NCBI GenBank assembly: GCA_003864495.1
Contig: ML133376.1
Span: forward strand, 186,001-250,000
Source: Nemopilema nomurai
Taxonomy: Eukaryota > Cnidaria > Scyphozoa > Rhizostomeae > Rhizostomatidae
Direction of reading: 5' to 3'
Length of the DNA stretch: 64,000 nt
In this document: positions 1 through 10,712 of the stretch, one piece after another
Numbering within the stretch: the stretch's first letter is position 1
How the letters are laid out: the number at the start of each line of letters is the position of its first letter
Program-made: the position numbers and the translations under genes
The notes under the pieces: model-generated
The model's database searches: none
Seen by the model: the letters and a program-made list of their open reading frames with translations, nothing else
What the model was told of the DNA's origin: nothing

Positions 1-549
1 GATTTTTCCTAATGTGTGTAAATTTATACTGAAGAGATCAAAGGTGAGCAAGACTTTCACACTGACATTGTTTCGTTACCTCAAGAACATATTTTTGGAC
101 ATGTTCTCACAATATTTGCAAATAATTATGCCTAGATTTGATCGCATTGCGGGCAAATGTGAGGGCAAATGTTATTAGTCGGGCTCGTTAAACAATCTTG
201 CCTTCTAAGGACTGTACCATACCGATAATTTGTACAACGAGGGAGACACTGTCCTGCAATGCTTAGTTAAGTGTTTGACGGACAACTAATCCGCAATTAT
301 CATTCGACCAACTGTTTGCTACATGCGTGGGCATTGATCGCAAAGCTTTGTCCCTCCAACTGTTTACAGGCTGGCCGCCCCTTACTTTCGAATAAGGCAA
401 ATTTCGCTTCACCCAAGGCAAATGGCCTCTGCGTAGGAGCAGAAGCAAATAACAAAACACGAGGCTGACGCGAAGACAAGATGTAAAAGAGACAGAGCAG
501 CGAGTCCGGTTTCAGATTAATAAATATTTCACATAATTTAGAGAAACAT
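1..549. other. Non-coding stretch, no gene supported
   Basis: Only short overlapping open frames on both strands occur here, none with a recognisable domain or a good splice context. It may be intron, 5' flank or an untranslated exon of the weak gene model that starts near 550. I see no repeat array or terminal inverted repeat in it. Confidence 0.5.
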
Positions 550-1044
550 ATGGCTAGAATGTCTAAACCTGTCACAGGTACCAAACGCGCGAGACTGCTT
601 GATCAAACACTCTTTGTTGAGCCGAGGAGCAACTGGTCTCTTTATTAAGACCGGTTATTGAAACTAATTTGGCTAAGATTCTACGCGGTGTTTACAAAAC
701 CTGTCTCGCTCTTGAAATTAAGAATCTCGATGCTAAACTCAATGCGACTGGCAGCGATCTCAATGCTGTCTTGCTAACCACGGCGTTTCGTGATCATCGA
801 AGAACGACTCGGTAAGCACGCTTTCGTCAGACAATATTTTGTTTATTACAAGCTTCGTTTTGTTTGTTTTTGCATGGATGCTTGAGCTTAGCAGTGAAGC
901 ATTAACTCGTGTTCATATTATGCAGTGAGAATCTCATAGAACGTGTTGTTTTGCAGTGAAGTCGCCCAAACTCGGTTCGCGCTGGCCAAAGCTGAAAGCT
1001 GTGATGATTTTGCCAAACAAAACGTAAAAGTTGATAGCCTATAA
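550..1044 (+). CDS. Possible two-exon gene, unknown product (tentative model)
   Basis: I do not recognise this product. An open frame from 621 reads through residues such as LLRPVIETNLAKIL and ALEIKNLDAKLNATGSDL and ends at a good donor (CG then GTAAGC, 812). A strong acceptor (TTGTTTTGCAG, ending 956) opens a second block that continues in exactly the right phase (CG+T = Arg) as EVAQTRFALAKAESCDDF and stops at 1042-1044. The 5' end is uncertain. An ATG at 550 reads MARMSKPVT in another frame and could be joined through a 44-base GT-AG gap (577-620) that restores phase; that would be a very short intron. Otherwise the N terminus lies further upstream or the locus is disrupted. The composition suggests a helical, soluble protein. 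The phase match across the intron is the main evidence; it could still be chance or a decayed gene. Confidence 0.3.
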
Positions 1045-2759
1045 CGAGCAATCTAGTTTTGAATTGATCACAAATGTTGGGGCTAAAAAGAATTGCTTGA
1101 CATGGAATGGACACTTGAAAGTGCGTTCTACAGCTAAAGTCCTATGTTTTACCCCTCCCCCTGTAGTGTTTAGAGAATTCTTTGTACGGAGAGTATAAGC
1201 AACTAAAACGTTACTTAGCAAAATGGTTCCAAAATCCAAAGAATTAGACAGCCTCTTTGAAAATTTTGTTTCTACAAAATGAAAAAGATATAAATCAGTA
1301 ATCAGCTGTTTTTTACACAAGTTTGGACCTAAGGAGTTCAAATGACGATGTGTGGGTGGCGCATTGTGACACTGACACAATAATGGAGCACCTTTGCTTA
1401 AATTATTTGCCATCAATCATTAATGGATGTGATTCGATCTGGGGACATCGGCTAGGCGTGATACTTAGAGTACATGCAAGGAAGGTCGCACCTTGTTCGT
1501 CAGAGCAACAGCTTTAATTTTCAAGGCATTTGATAGCACATCAACAAGCAACTGAAATGGCATATGGCCTGATTTACCCTAACCATACTCAGGAGCCTTG
1601 GTAAATAAAACTGCAGTTGTCACAAGGTAATTAATCGCATAACGGGTGCTCTTTGTCTCCACACGTGATAGATGCTGGTGAAGCCGAAGTTTTTATCGCT
1701 CTTCGTACAAGTTGAATTGAATCTAAGATTAGTTTCAACCGGGGTGATAAGATTAGAACATTCGCTCTGAATGCTTTCGGCAGGTTCAGCAAATTAAACC
1801 CTCATTTCGGCACGTCAGGGCTAAGCAGTGGGCCTCAAAAGATCTTTGATGATTACAACCCACGCACATCGACTCGTGATACGGTGCAACTGTTGTTTAA
1901 ATTAAAACACAGCCTTCTTTTTCTTTATCGTGTTGATTGTAAATACGCACAGTTAAATATCAAACACGCACATTTGAGTGTTAAAACGAGGCTGAGAACC
2001 AACAGAGATTGAGTCAAAGAGAGGCTATTAGCAAATATCTTTTCACAAGATCGGTCTCATTCTCCTGAAAGATTAAAATACCCAAATGAACCTAGAGGAC
2101 AAAACGTATGATAAAATGAAAGAACTTAGGCTTCAAGACTAGCGTATCTTAACATTGTTTTGTAAAATCACCCGTTGCGCTTAAGTTTCTTAAATAACAC
2201 TTTCACTCTCCACTCGCACGCACTTTCCTCGCACCTTCCTCGCATGTGAATATTAACAATCTTAACTCTCCAGTTGATCCAGTCGTTTCAGAACCCTTTG
2301 ACTTTTCAATGCTCCAGACCCACTCTAGTTAGTTAAGAACTGGCTGCCTGTTGGGTAACCAGAGACGAAACATGACGTATCCATCCCCAGGACAACGAGC
2401 CAAAATGGCTGCGATTGCCATTGCTATCTTTCTCTAATCCCCCAACTCTTTAGACCATACACCGACGACGCTTATTCTGACTGGAGTAAGTTGTTTTTGA
2501 CCTTTCATCTGTAGCCCTGAGCTGTTTGTATCAAGCACTCCGCAACAGGAATGTCGATTATTTTGAAACAAGACCCGAGTCAACTGCAATTTCCTTCAAT
2601 GCCCAAGACTGCCAAAAGCAAACAGAGTAGTGAAATGTAAACAGACGCTGAATGAACGATTAACAGTAGGCGATTGGCTGATTCTTCTCGATTTGGTTTT
2701 AGATAAACAAACCTTTACTGCTACTTTGAGATTTAAGTCTGTTCGCCACTGCTGAAACT
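1045..2759. other. Stretch with only weak coding hints
   Basis: No convincing gene. A pyrimidine-rich acceptor (CAACTCTTTAG, ending 2453) precedes a short open stretch reading PYTDDAYSDW, followed by a 29-base GT...AG gap (2486-2514) and a second open stretch (2515-2630) reading LSCLYQALRNRNVDYFETRP and ending in TAG. This could be a terminal exon or coincidence. The remainder shows nothing I can name. Confidence 0.3.
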
Positions 2760-3063
2760 ATCGCGCGTTGGTGTACCGATTAACCCAGATTAGGCCCTTT
2801 GTCTCCAAGCCGAGTAGACTACGTTCCCACACACTGCTCGGACGCGCTTGGTTTTGCGGATCAAAGGGACTCCTTCTCGATATAGGCACAGTAGTTTATG
2901 GAAAGCCAGTGAAGATCGCCTGTACTGGACACAGGCTTTGCCTGAAGACGCCAGGAGCTCTGATAAGAAAACCAACTCAGATTATACTCCAAGAGAAGGC
3001 AGAAAGGTATTAGAAACTAGCATGTCACTTCCATTCGTGAAATGCGATTCCATTGTCCATTGA
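2760..3063 (+). CDS. Possible coding exon, unknown product
   Basis: An open frame on the + strand, uninterrupted from about 2818 to the TGA at 3061-3063, reads as plausible protein (segments SSLWKASEDRLYWTQAL and SDKKTNSDYTPREGRKV). A possible donor (AAG then GTATTA, about 3007) lies within it. No domain is recognisable and no partner exon could be tied to it: its phase at that donor does not continue openly into the exon starting at 5505. It may be an exon of an unlocated gene, a decayed copy, or chance. Confidence 0.18.
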
Positions 3064-3948
3064 GCAATGAGTGACTCTTTCAGTCTGTCAATGTTGCTCC
3101 AAAACTATTGTTGCTAAAGAAATGTTGTCAAATATCTTTGTGGTCCGGTCTGGTGCCCTCTTCAGCAACTGATTGTGACAAGAAAATCGCTACTGGTTGT
3201 CTTGCAAAACTTTATGTAACGGTAGGTAGGCACTCAGAGCGGTTTCTTTGTAGCCTGTGACATTTTATGGCACCAATGAAGGGCAAAGCAGCAGATTAGC
3301 CGGTACCTAAACTACTCTAATCAGTCTGTCATTGCTCTTTTCGTCTTCGTGCGCCTGTGGTCAAATTGAAACGTGGAGTCGTTGCCAGATGTGCTTGTTT
3401 GCATTTGCAACGCACGACTTTTCACATGCACAAACACGCGCTTTCGAATCCTGTTTCATGGCCTTCCTCGTTAGGTAGCCAGAATTTCATGGCTTTTAAA
3501 GAGTTCGAACTAATGACTTGTCCTTTATGATTACCTGATCATTTTATAACTACGTGCTTTCAAGGACCGTCGAAAGATTGTAGTGTTTGGAAACTGGATA
3601 AGTTTCTGTATTGAAATAATTTCAGATTGGGGGCAATATTTATGTTTGAAGATGGCTTTTTGGTCACTTTTTGTAAGAGTACCTATTCATGTAGTTGTTG
3701 ATTGTAATTACTTTATCCTCACAAAGTTCAAGCAGCTTGTAAACATTTGGATAAGGCCATTGAAATTGTCTCGATTATGAATAGACCACTCGATTAGATT
3801 GAATCCAAGTTAAGGACCCTTGTAATTTAATTATTGAAAGCGTAAAGTATTTCCTTGAAGTTTTGTGCCCTCGAGATAATGTGCATCTTTTGAGAAAAAC
3901 ATAATTGCTTCGTACTTGCTTTTTCGATGGTTCGGTTCTAACATCTAG
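3064..3948. other. Non-coding stretch
   Basis: AT-rich sequence with short open frames only and no splice-supported exon. Nothing else visible. Confidence 0.5.
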
Positions 3949-3960
3949 CCCCAAATATTA

Positions 3961-4440
3961 CACGCTTTTTTTATAAGGAACCACTTTATAAGGAACCTAC
4001 ATGTAGAAGGCCGAAATAATTTAAGAACTTGTACTACTGAAAACGAAATCACTAAGGAACTTTTCGATTTATAACTGAAATTATTTATAACTGCAAGCAT
4101 CAAGAACTAAAAAGCCGGTTCCATTCATTTGCAGCCAATACTCGCATATATTGTTTGCTATTCGTGTGTCAAGTGCTTTATTGAATAATTTCCGCATATT
4201 ATATCTCGCCCCTCTCTCTATTAAGTGTTAACGCTTATTGATGTCCAGTGAAAATTAAGGAACTTTTAAGGAACTTTTAAGGAACTTTTAAGGAACTTTT
4301 AAGGAACTTTTAAGGAACTTTTAAGGAACTTTTAAGGAACTTTTAAGGAACTTTTGGTACTAAAATCTGGTAACTTGAGGACTGCGAATAAGAAACTTTT
4401 GGAACTAGGCCTTGTGGTAGGTTCCTTATAAAAAAGCGTG
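3961..4440. mobile_element. MITE-like DNA transposon, copy 1
   Basis: A 480-bp element without coding capacity. The ends are inverted copies beginning CACGCTTTTTTTATAAGG, and TA lies on each side (3959-3960 and 4441-4442), as expected for a TA target duplication of the Tc1/mariner type. The interior shares blocks with a second copy at 25925-26296 in opposite orientation: AAGGAACCTACATGTAGAAG, the CAAGCATCAAGAACT segment and the TTTAGTACCAAAAG/CTTTTGGTACTAAA segment. Flanks outside the TA are themselves inverted copies (AGCCCCAAATATTA left, its complement right). Either the insertion hit the centre of a palindrome, or this copy has longer termini. No transposase is present, so movement would have depended on one elsewhere. 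Confidence 0.8.
4257..4355 (+). repeat. Tandem array AAGGAACTTTT x 9 inside MITE copy 1
   Basis: Nine contiguous, essentially perfect copies of an 11-bp unit. The sister element at 25.9 kb carries only about two units at the matching place, so the array expanded inside this copy and explains much of the size difference (480 versus 372 bp). Confidence 0.9.
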
Positions 4441-4452
4441 TAATATTTGGGG

Positions 4453-5504
4453 CTCGAAGTCAACTTTTTCATGGTGCGTCGAAAAGCTGAATGCGGGCAT
4501 CTTACTGTCAACTGTAATCAGGCTGGTTTTCTCGTATTTTCCTGCACGCTGTTTGTCTGTTTTAACAGTCTTGTGATCCCGCGGAAGCCTGATTGTACCT
4601 GCGATTTAGCAGCCTCGAAGTCAAATCAATATCCCATTGAACCCCCAAACCTCGTAATCACCCAAGGGCCTGTTAATTACTAGGCATTTATTATGTCACC
4701 AAGAAATGATCTTACAGTATTGCTAGCCCGCCCGACCTTCTCAATTTATGACCATCTAAAAGCCTGAAACTGTTTCTCCAATGTTTTTCCGCTTAATGTC
4801 AATAGGAGAGACATTAGAAGTTATGGATCCTTTAAGCCAAGATCTCTGTGAACGTTCAATAACCTGTTCAATTCACTTGATTCCTGTATATTTTCTGTTT
4901 CTTGTATGCATATCGCTGTTCTGTCATAACACACTGCTTGTGAAATTTCAAAAATTGCTTCATAATCTGTCATATTTCAGTTATGTAAATTTGGATCTTT
5001 GCGTTGTGATCTCCGACATATTCTTAAGCTGCGGTGAGATAGAGTTGCTTATATAACAAGCTAAAGATGTGCGGGGAATACAGGGTCTAGGTTACATGTT
5101 TGCTCTGTCAAAGGGGCTTAAGTAGAACGAAACATATTTCTTTTCATTTCAAACACAAGAAGCCAACTTCGACACTGGGCCAATGCATCAAGAAGTATCA
5201 GCATCGCGAATCATCATCATCATTACAAACAAACTTGATCATGGTCACGAATCATCACCAATCATAATCGATCAATCATAAATTATTATTAGCATTCACT
5301 ACTAACAGTTGTAAACAGTTTTACGTTATTGTTATTGTCATGTTATAATCAATCAATCAACAATCAGTTATCATTATCTCCAAGGTATTGATCACTCATT
5401 CATTAGCCAATCGCTCCATGCATATCAAACATCAGTCCGACAGTAAACAAGCAGAATTCTCTCCATTTTTTATTTCATTTTTAAGCAACGTTTTGTATTT
5501 TCTT
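4453..5504. other. Upstream region or 5' UTR intron of the zinc-finger gene
   Basis: No coding exon is evident. From about 5205 to 5390 the sequence is a low-complexity mix of ATCATC, AATCAATC and similar words. The segment ends in a good 3' splice site (TTTGTATTTTCTTAG, ending 5504), so at least its right part is probably an intron in the 5' untranslated region of the downstream gene. Confidence 0.45.
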
Positions 5505-5573
5505 AGGAAACAGATCAACAACTGATGACTCGCTTGGGGGCACGTCTTCCAGGATGCACCAACTCAAAAGCCC

Positions 5574-6571
5574 ATGCCAATTAAGAGAGAGATGTTTCTA
5601 AGGAAATCGAAAAGCAGAACAGAGTTGTTTGTGTTGCTGCCCAACAAACCCAAAGACATAATGAGCCCGACAAATGGCCGGTCAAGCAAGACAATCGAGA
5701 ATAGTATGGGGGAGGCTATAGAAAAGTCGGGCGGAAATGAGCAGTCGGGTCGGGGAGACAACGGCGAGAGGTCGGACGGTTTCAAGACCGACTTGTCGGA
5801 TCTGATTTTAGTGAAATCCAACGGCAACTGTCTGAGAGATTTCGATAATAGCAAGCAATATGATATTATGGACTTGCATAGAAAATATGAAAAGCTCAGA
5901 GAATATAAACTAGGCACAAAAATTTGTGACGCTGAATTTCGAAGTGATGGAAGTGAACAAAGTTGGACGAGTTCGGAGAACTGTCAGCGTAGTCCGAGAA
6001 GGTCGCCTTCTGCAGAAAGAAAGTCGGTCAGATTCGAGGACGACTTGACCTATAGCCAAAGTTTTAATGGCAAAACACGTAATGATTTAGTTTTATCGTC
6101 GCCAAGAGAGGACCTGAATCATAACACTGTGGAAAGCAAAGCAAGTAGAATTCCGGTTTTGCAGAGAAGAGAACCGCGCGCGGTTTCACAAAACCGGTAC
6201 TTAGGCGTGACAGAACTGTATCACAGGGAGACGAGTCTGTGTTCAGTGGTGAGATATCACAGCCTCGCGGTATACTGTGCAAAACACTATCTGAAAACCC
6301 TTTCAATATAAAGAGATCGGGCATTTACGTGGCTGATACGAATTTCATGTGCCACGAGTGCGGGAAGATGTTTAAGTATCAGAGCAACTTGAAAACCCAC
6401 GTGATGACGGTGCACGGAGGAGCTTTAAACAGGTCAGGTGGTCAGAAGAGTCTGCATTCTTTAGAAGACTTGCTGATCTGTGACGTATGTTCGTTGGTGT
6501 TTAAGTATTCGGTGAATTTACGAGCACACAAGGCCGGGCATTCGAGGAATAAGATGAACGCAACAATCTGA
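5574..6571 (+). CDS. C2H2 zinc-finger protein (two fingers), frame break inside
   Basis: A likely nuclear, DNA-binding protein. The ATG at 5574 opens MPIKREMFLRKSKSR, resembling a SNAG-type repressor N terminus (MPRxFLVK) with an insertion; that is inference. A Ser/Arg-rich linker follows. Two C2H2 fingers lie at the C terminus: CHECGKMFKYQSNLKTH (Cys-X2-Cys-X12-His, from about 6349) and CDVCSLVFKYSVNLRAH (from about 6481), ending HSRNKMNATI then TGA at 6569-6571. The N-terminal part is in one frame (open from 5574 to a stop at 6309-6311). The fingers are in another frame, which is open and protein-like from about 6170 onward. No GT-AG intron of reasonable size clearly joins them, so a one- or two-base indel near 6190-6230, an unrecognised intron, or real gene damage is implied. 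The exon starts after an acceptor at 5504. Two fingers alone are few for this class. Confidence 0.6.
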
Positions 6572-9222
6572 GGGACAGTTGGCCCAGCGTTGTATTGTAT
6601 AATACTGGAAACTGCATGAACTGAACTTTTGTCGGGTATACATGCATGAAGTTTTCGTAAATCGTATCTCTATTTTGTAAATGCACATGAGCTTTGAAGT
6701 TGCTGGGAGTCAATATAAGACCTTCGAAGCAATCGTTGAAGAGGAGAGAAGTCATCATGGTAGTTGGAAGGAAGGGAACTGTACGATGGCCAATAACAGA
6801 GTTGGAAACGCAAGTATGTATCGATATAGTCAACGGACTGTAGTTCAAAAAGTATTTATCTAAAAGCCTTGTAAAGTATTGATTATCAGACAAGTGCCAT
6901 GTTGAGGACATTCAGGTGCATACACTATCGTTAATCGTATTGAACAAAGATCCACAAAACCTCGTTTTCAGATTGAGGCTATATCGCAGGTGAACATGCT
7001 TGATCTGATTTTCAGCCCAATGCACTACATTCCAACTTTTCAGGACTCGTTTGTGGATTACTTTGAAAATTTTGCAATTCAAGTCACCGGATTGTTGTTA
7101 TCCCTTGAAGATATATTTGGATTAAAAAAGTCATTGATATATGAAATGGCCCTTTCATAAAGTGACCCCATGACCACCAAGAAACGCCTGCTGCGGGAAG
7201 GCAAAGGGGGCAGCTGCCCACAGTAAAAGACCTGAATTTGTTCATTTTGCCATTGTTTTGCTACCAACTTAATACTTTTGCCCAATCTCGCACTGAACGT
7301 GTGCCAAATGCATGTCCTTGTCGTTACCATAAACATATTGTAAATATGAATTTTACTTGTGTACATATGCTAACATATCTTAGTTGGAGAGAAGTCAATA
7401 ATGTATATAAAGTGAAAAGCAATATTGTATACCTTGGTAAACACAGTTTTTATGTATGGGAAATGTAGCCTTCCATGTGAATATATTTGATCGAGTTGGC
7501 TTTTTGGTGACGTGTCTAGTTGGAACAGTGCAGAAGCTACCGGGCTCAAAACACCAGGTTGACAAAAATGACATTGTCATACAACTTGGTAATAAACTAA
7601 GCACAGGTAGGAAGGTTTTTGGTACATTAGGCCTGGATGTAGATATAACAAAGAAGGCCTTCTGCTTCAATGAATCTTTTGGTCAATGCAAGAGAACTGG
7701 GCTCCAGTGTTGGGAACTACACAGTCCGTCTGAGGCTCAGAAAATCAGACAAGAAAAGCTCACCAGAAACTCATTATGAGATAGCAAATGTCAGTGGAGT
7801 TTTTAATTCCATGTAGGGAACAATCTTTGCAACTCCGTCTTTCTTAACGACTTTTAGGAGAGTTGCCGCTGCTCCATTCTCAAGAAAAACTCAGATCATG
7901 AAACAAAATAGTGACTGTCCTGCAAGCCTTTGTTAAAAATAAAAGCTCCTGGAATATTTTGCAAGGTCAGAAGCAGTGTGTGGGAAAATTGTCACCATAG
8001 GTGTGTTCCCCACCGAAAGTTGGGGCGTTTCTTCTACCTTTCACATTGATCGATAGCATCGATTGGCAAAGTTTTTTAACCGAAATCTGTAATGGTGATC
8101 ATCACAGAAATGAGGAATATCTTTTTGGCTGCCTAAGATCTCAATATACAGATAACCATTGTCAATTAAGACATCACAGGAAACTTCTCAAATGACTTTA
8201 GCTCAGACCGGCTCCAATTATCATTGCAACAGGAACGTTCTATATGGGCCTAGCACTTCCACCTAATTGTCAAATATGTAATTTCAACCTGTGCAAACCC
8301 TTGCCGGCAATAACCAGTTGGCAATAACTTTCACTGTCATTACGCTGAACACTCGCAGCTCTTCATACATATCAATGGTAACTGTGTTGCTTGATCAAAC
8401 GGGCTCGACGCTCATCCTATTTCCAAGGGTCAGCTTAGGGCAGAAACAGATGCGCTCAGATCAGTGGATGAGATTATCCTAGATCTTTAACATTCTTGTG
8501 GGAGGGCCTGCCACTCGGCTGTCAACTTGAGGGAAAAGAAGCCTTGCTCTAAATCTCAAGGCAAGAACTCTCACGCCTCATTGCTCTGCAGTTCAAGCCA
8601 CGATGTCTCGCGATTTTTTAGATACCACGATGAAATCGACTGGCGAACTACATCCAAGCAATGGGTTGTTCAAGGCCCCCGCCTTGTCTGTCTCTAAAAG
8701 TACACTCTATATATAGAAACTCACAATCGGACGGAGGCCTTGTCGGGATAGTTTTTCTTAATTGTGTAAAGATTCCAGTGGGTCGTTCCTTAACTCCTGC
8801 TTAGGCTTGATAAGTTTATATTCAAAACAATATTTGAAGAAGCAGGTTGTGCTCTCCCCCTTAGAGGTATCCTTGTGCTCATAACAGGGTGCAGGAAGTC
8901 TTTACTTTAGCGAGGAACTTTGCTAAACGCTTTCTTTTGGGAAGCAATTGCATTCTTGTGGCCTTCAATTCCCAAAAATTACTTCTTCCGACGAGCAGGA
9001 AACGGACTTATAGCTAGGGTCAGCAGGCAAAAGCCTCAACGATGTAATTAAAAAATTTTGTTTCAAAGCTCATGAGATAGCGTGAGTTAATCCATGATAT
9101 AATTTTCCACAATAAGATAATTTTTAAAAAAACTCGGGTCACAAAATTAACTCATAGCTTTACTGGATTGGATTGCCCTTTAACCCCTCAACCTTTTAAT
9201 ATGACCTTTGGGCATTTCATTT
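6572..9222. other. 3' region of the zinc-finger gene and intergenic DNA
   Basis: The first part is probably 3' untranslated sequence. AATAAA-type words occur later, for example at about 7938. An open frame at 7456-7779 (about 107 codons) resembles no family I know and has no splice or start support. Nothing else is supported. Confidence 0.45.
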
Positions 9223-9248
9223 TCACCTTGACCTATTGACCTTCACCT
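9223..9248 (-). promoter_or_regulatory. Cluster of nuclear-receptor half-sites (candidate)
   Basis: Read on the - strand there are four half-sites in one orientation: AGGTGA, AGGTCA, two-base gap, AGGTCA, AGGTGA. A fifth AGGTCA lies at 9202-9207. AGGTCA is the known core half-site of nuclear receptors. The position is 1.5 kb beyond the 3' end of HADHB. Function is inferred from the motif only. Confidence 0.3.
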
Positions 9249-9778
9249 GGACGTACGGACCCAATCATCTATGCAAAGTTCGTGTTTGATCAGCATTGCC
9301 GTAAATCCGTTAGGCATCTCTAAGTAAGAGAGCGGCGTAGCAAGAATGCTCTGAAACCGAGCTTGTATCAGTCGAATGCCACTGAAAGAACCCTGTTATA
9401 GACCCAACGCCTTAACAGACGCCTTGTGACGGCCGATTCATATACAGGGCGTCTTTTGGGTGTTACATTACCTTATATTTTAATACACCGCTAAATTAGT
9501 GGGAGGTATGAATTGAATGCGGTGTCTAGTGACAATGGATGGCGGCGTGGAGGATTGACTTGGTGAGACAGCAATTTCCAATTCGTGAGGTGTAAGCCAC
9601 GGTGAGCTGCAAGTAACTCTTTAGTGGCATAGCTATTGCAACGACCCTCAAACGCTACAGACCCACAAGGTCTTGTATTCAAACTTCACCAACTGGCTTT
9701 GAGATGCACTTATTGACAGAACATAAAGTAGCGACAGGCATTGTTGAGTGTATTTGTGGTAGCCCCCTCAAATTATAG

Positions 9779-9905
9779 GCCACCCCCTCCCCACGTTAGG
9801 CCACCCCCTCCCCACGTTAGGCCACCCCCTCCCCATTGAAGGCCACCCCTCCCCTCTTTAGAGCACCCCTCCCCACCTTAGGCAATCCCTCCCAATTAAA
9901 GGCTA
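9779..9905 (+). repeat. GC-rich minisatellite, about 21-bp unit
   Basis: Tandem units of the form GGCCACCCCCTCCCCACGTT. The first three are nearly identical and the following ones increasingly divergent. The strong C/G strand bias stands out in AT-rich surroundings. Related C-rich words occur near 41925-41965. Confidence 0.8.
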
Positions 9906-10712
9906 TCCTGTGCCACTCGTGGGGGTAGAGCAGGGGTGTAGAGTTAGAAGCACTTCTGCAATATGTTATGCAAGAGCCCTCCTTGTTATTTTGATGGCAC
10001 TGCACCTCTGGAGTAAAGCGTCCAATTTCAATAGAGCTGCATGCAGGTCCTCCTATTTTCGTTCTCCATTCAAACCGTCCGAGCAAAAGCACTCCACCAG
10101 CTGGGTGAAAACAGGCTTAATCCAGTAACATGCAGAACTGAAAAGTTGCGAATCTGAAGAAACATTAGACAAAAGAAACAGAATCCAAATAATCGGCTGG
10201 GTGGTTTCGTTAAATCATCAACTGATTTGCAGGGGCAAAATGATTCACTTTGATCTCACTTTGGGCAACTTGGTACATTGATTTAGTACCCGGGGATTCA
10301 GTTCAAATCACACAAGACTTCGAAACTCAGACGCCCTTCTACCAAATAAACAATAGGTTGTGGAGACGATTTCTATTTAGATTCAGAAGTCCATATGGTA
10401 GATAAAATATCCATAGGTTGTTCCAGAGATAAAACAGGCAATATAGAGCAAGCTCAGAAACTTGATTATCTATATTGAAGAGAGCTCCAGTAGAAAATAA
10501 ACGGCGTAAGTTCGAATTCATCATATTTAAAATACAGAAAATTGGCTGAACATGGCTAAAGAACTATTGAGACACACTTGGGCGACAAAGGCTGAAATGG
10601 GATGGAGATGTTTGCTATTGGCCAATAAATACGTACAAATTGAGTCACGTGATGTTTTTGAAGGGGAGTCCACTTACAAATTGTACAAGCTAGATTGGAA
10701 TGTAGACAGTTC
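9906..10712. other. 3' flank of HADHB
   Basis: This includes the probable 3' untranslated region of the - strand HADHB gene next to its stop at 10713. I see no clear AATAAA on the - strand close to the stop, and no other gene. Confidence 0.5.

Noticed and set aside
7456..7779. 107-codon + strand open frame
   Set aside because: The sequence reads protein-like in places but has no family match, acceptor or donor; insufficient to call a gene.
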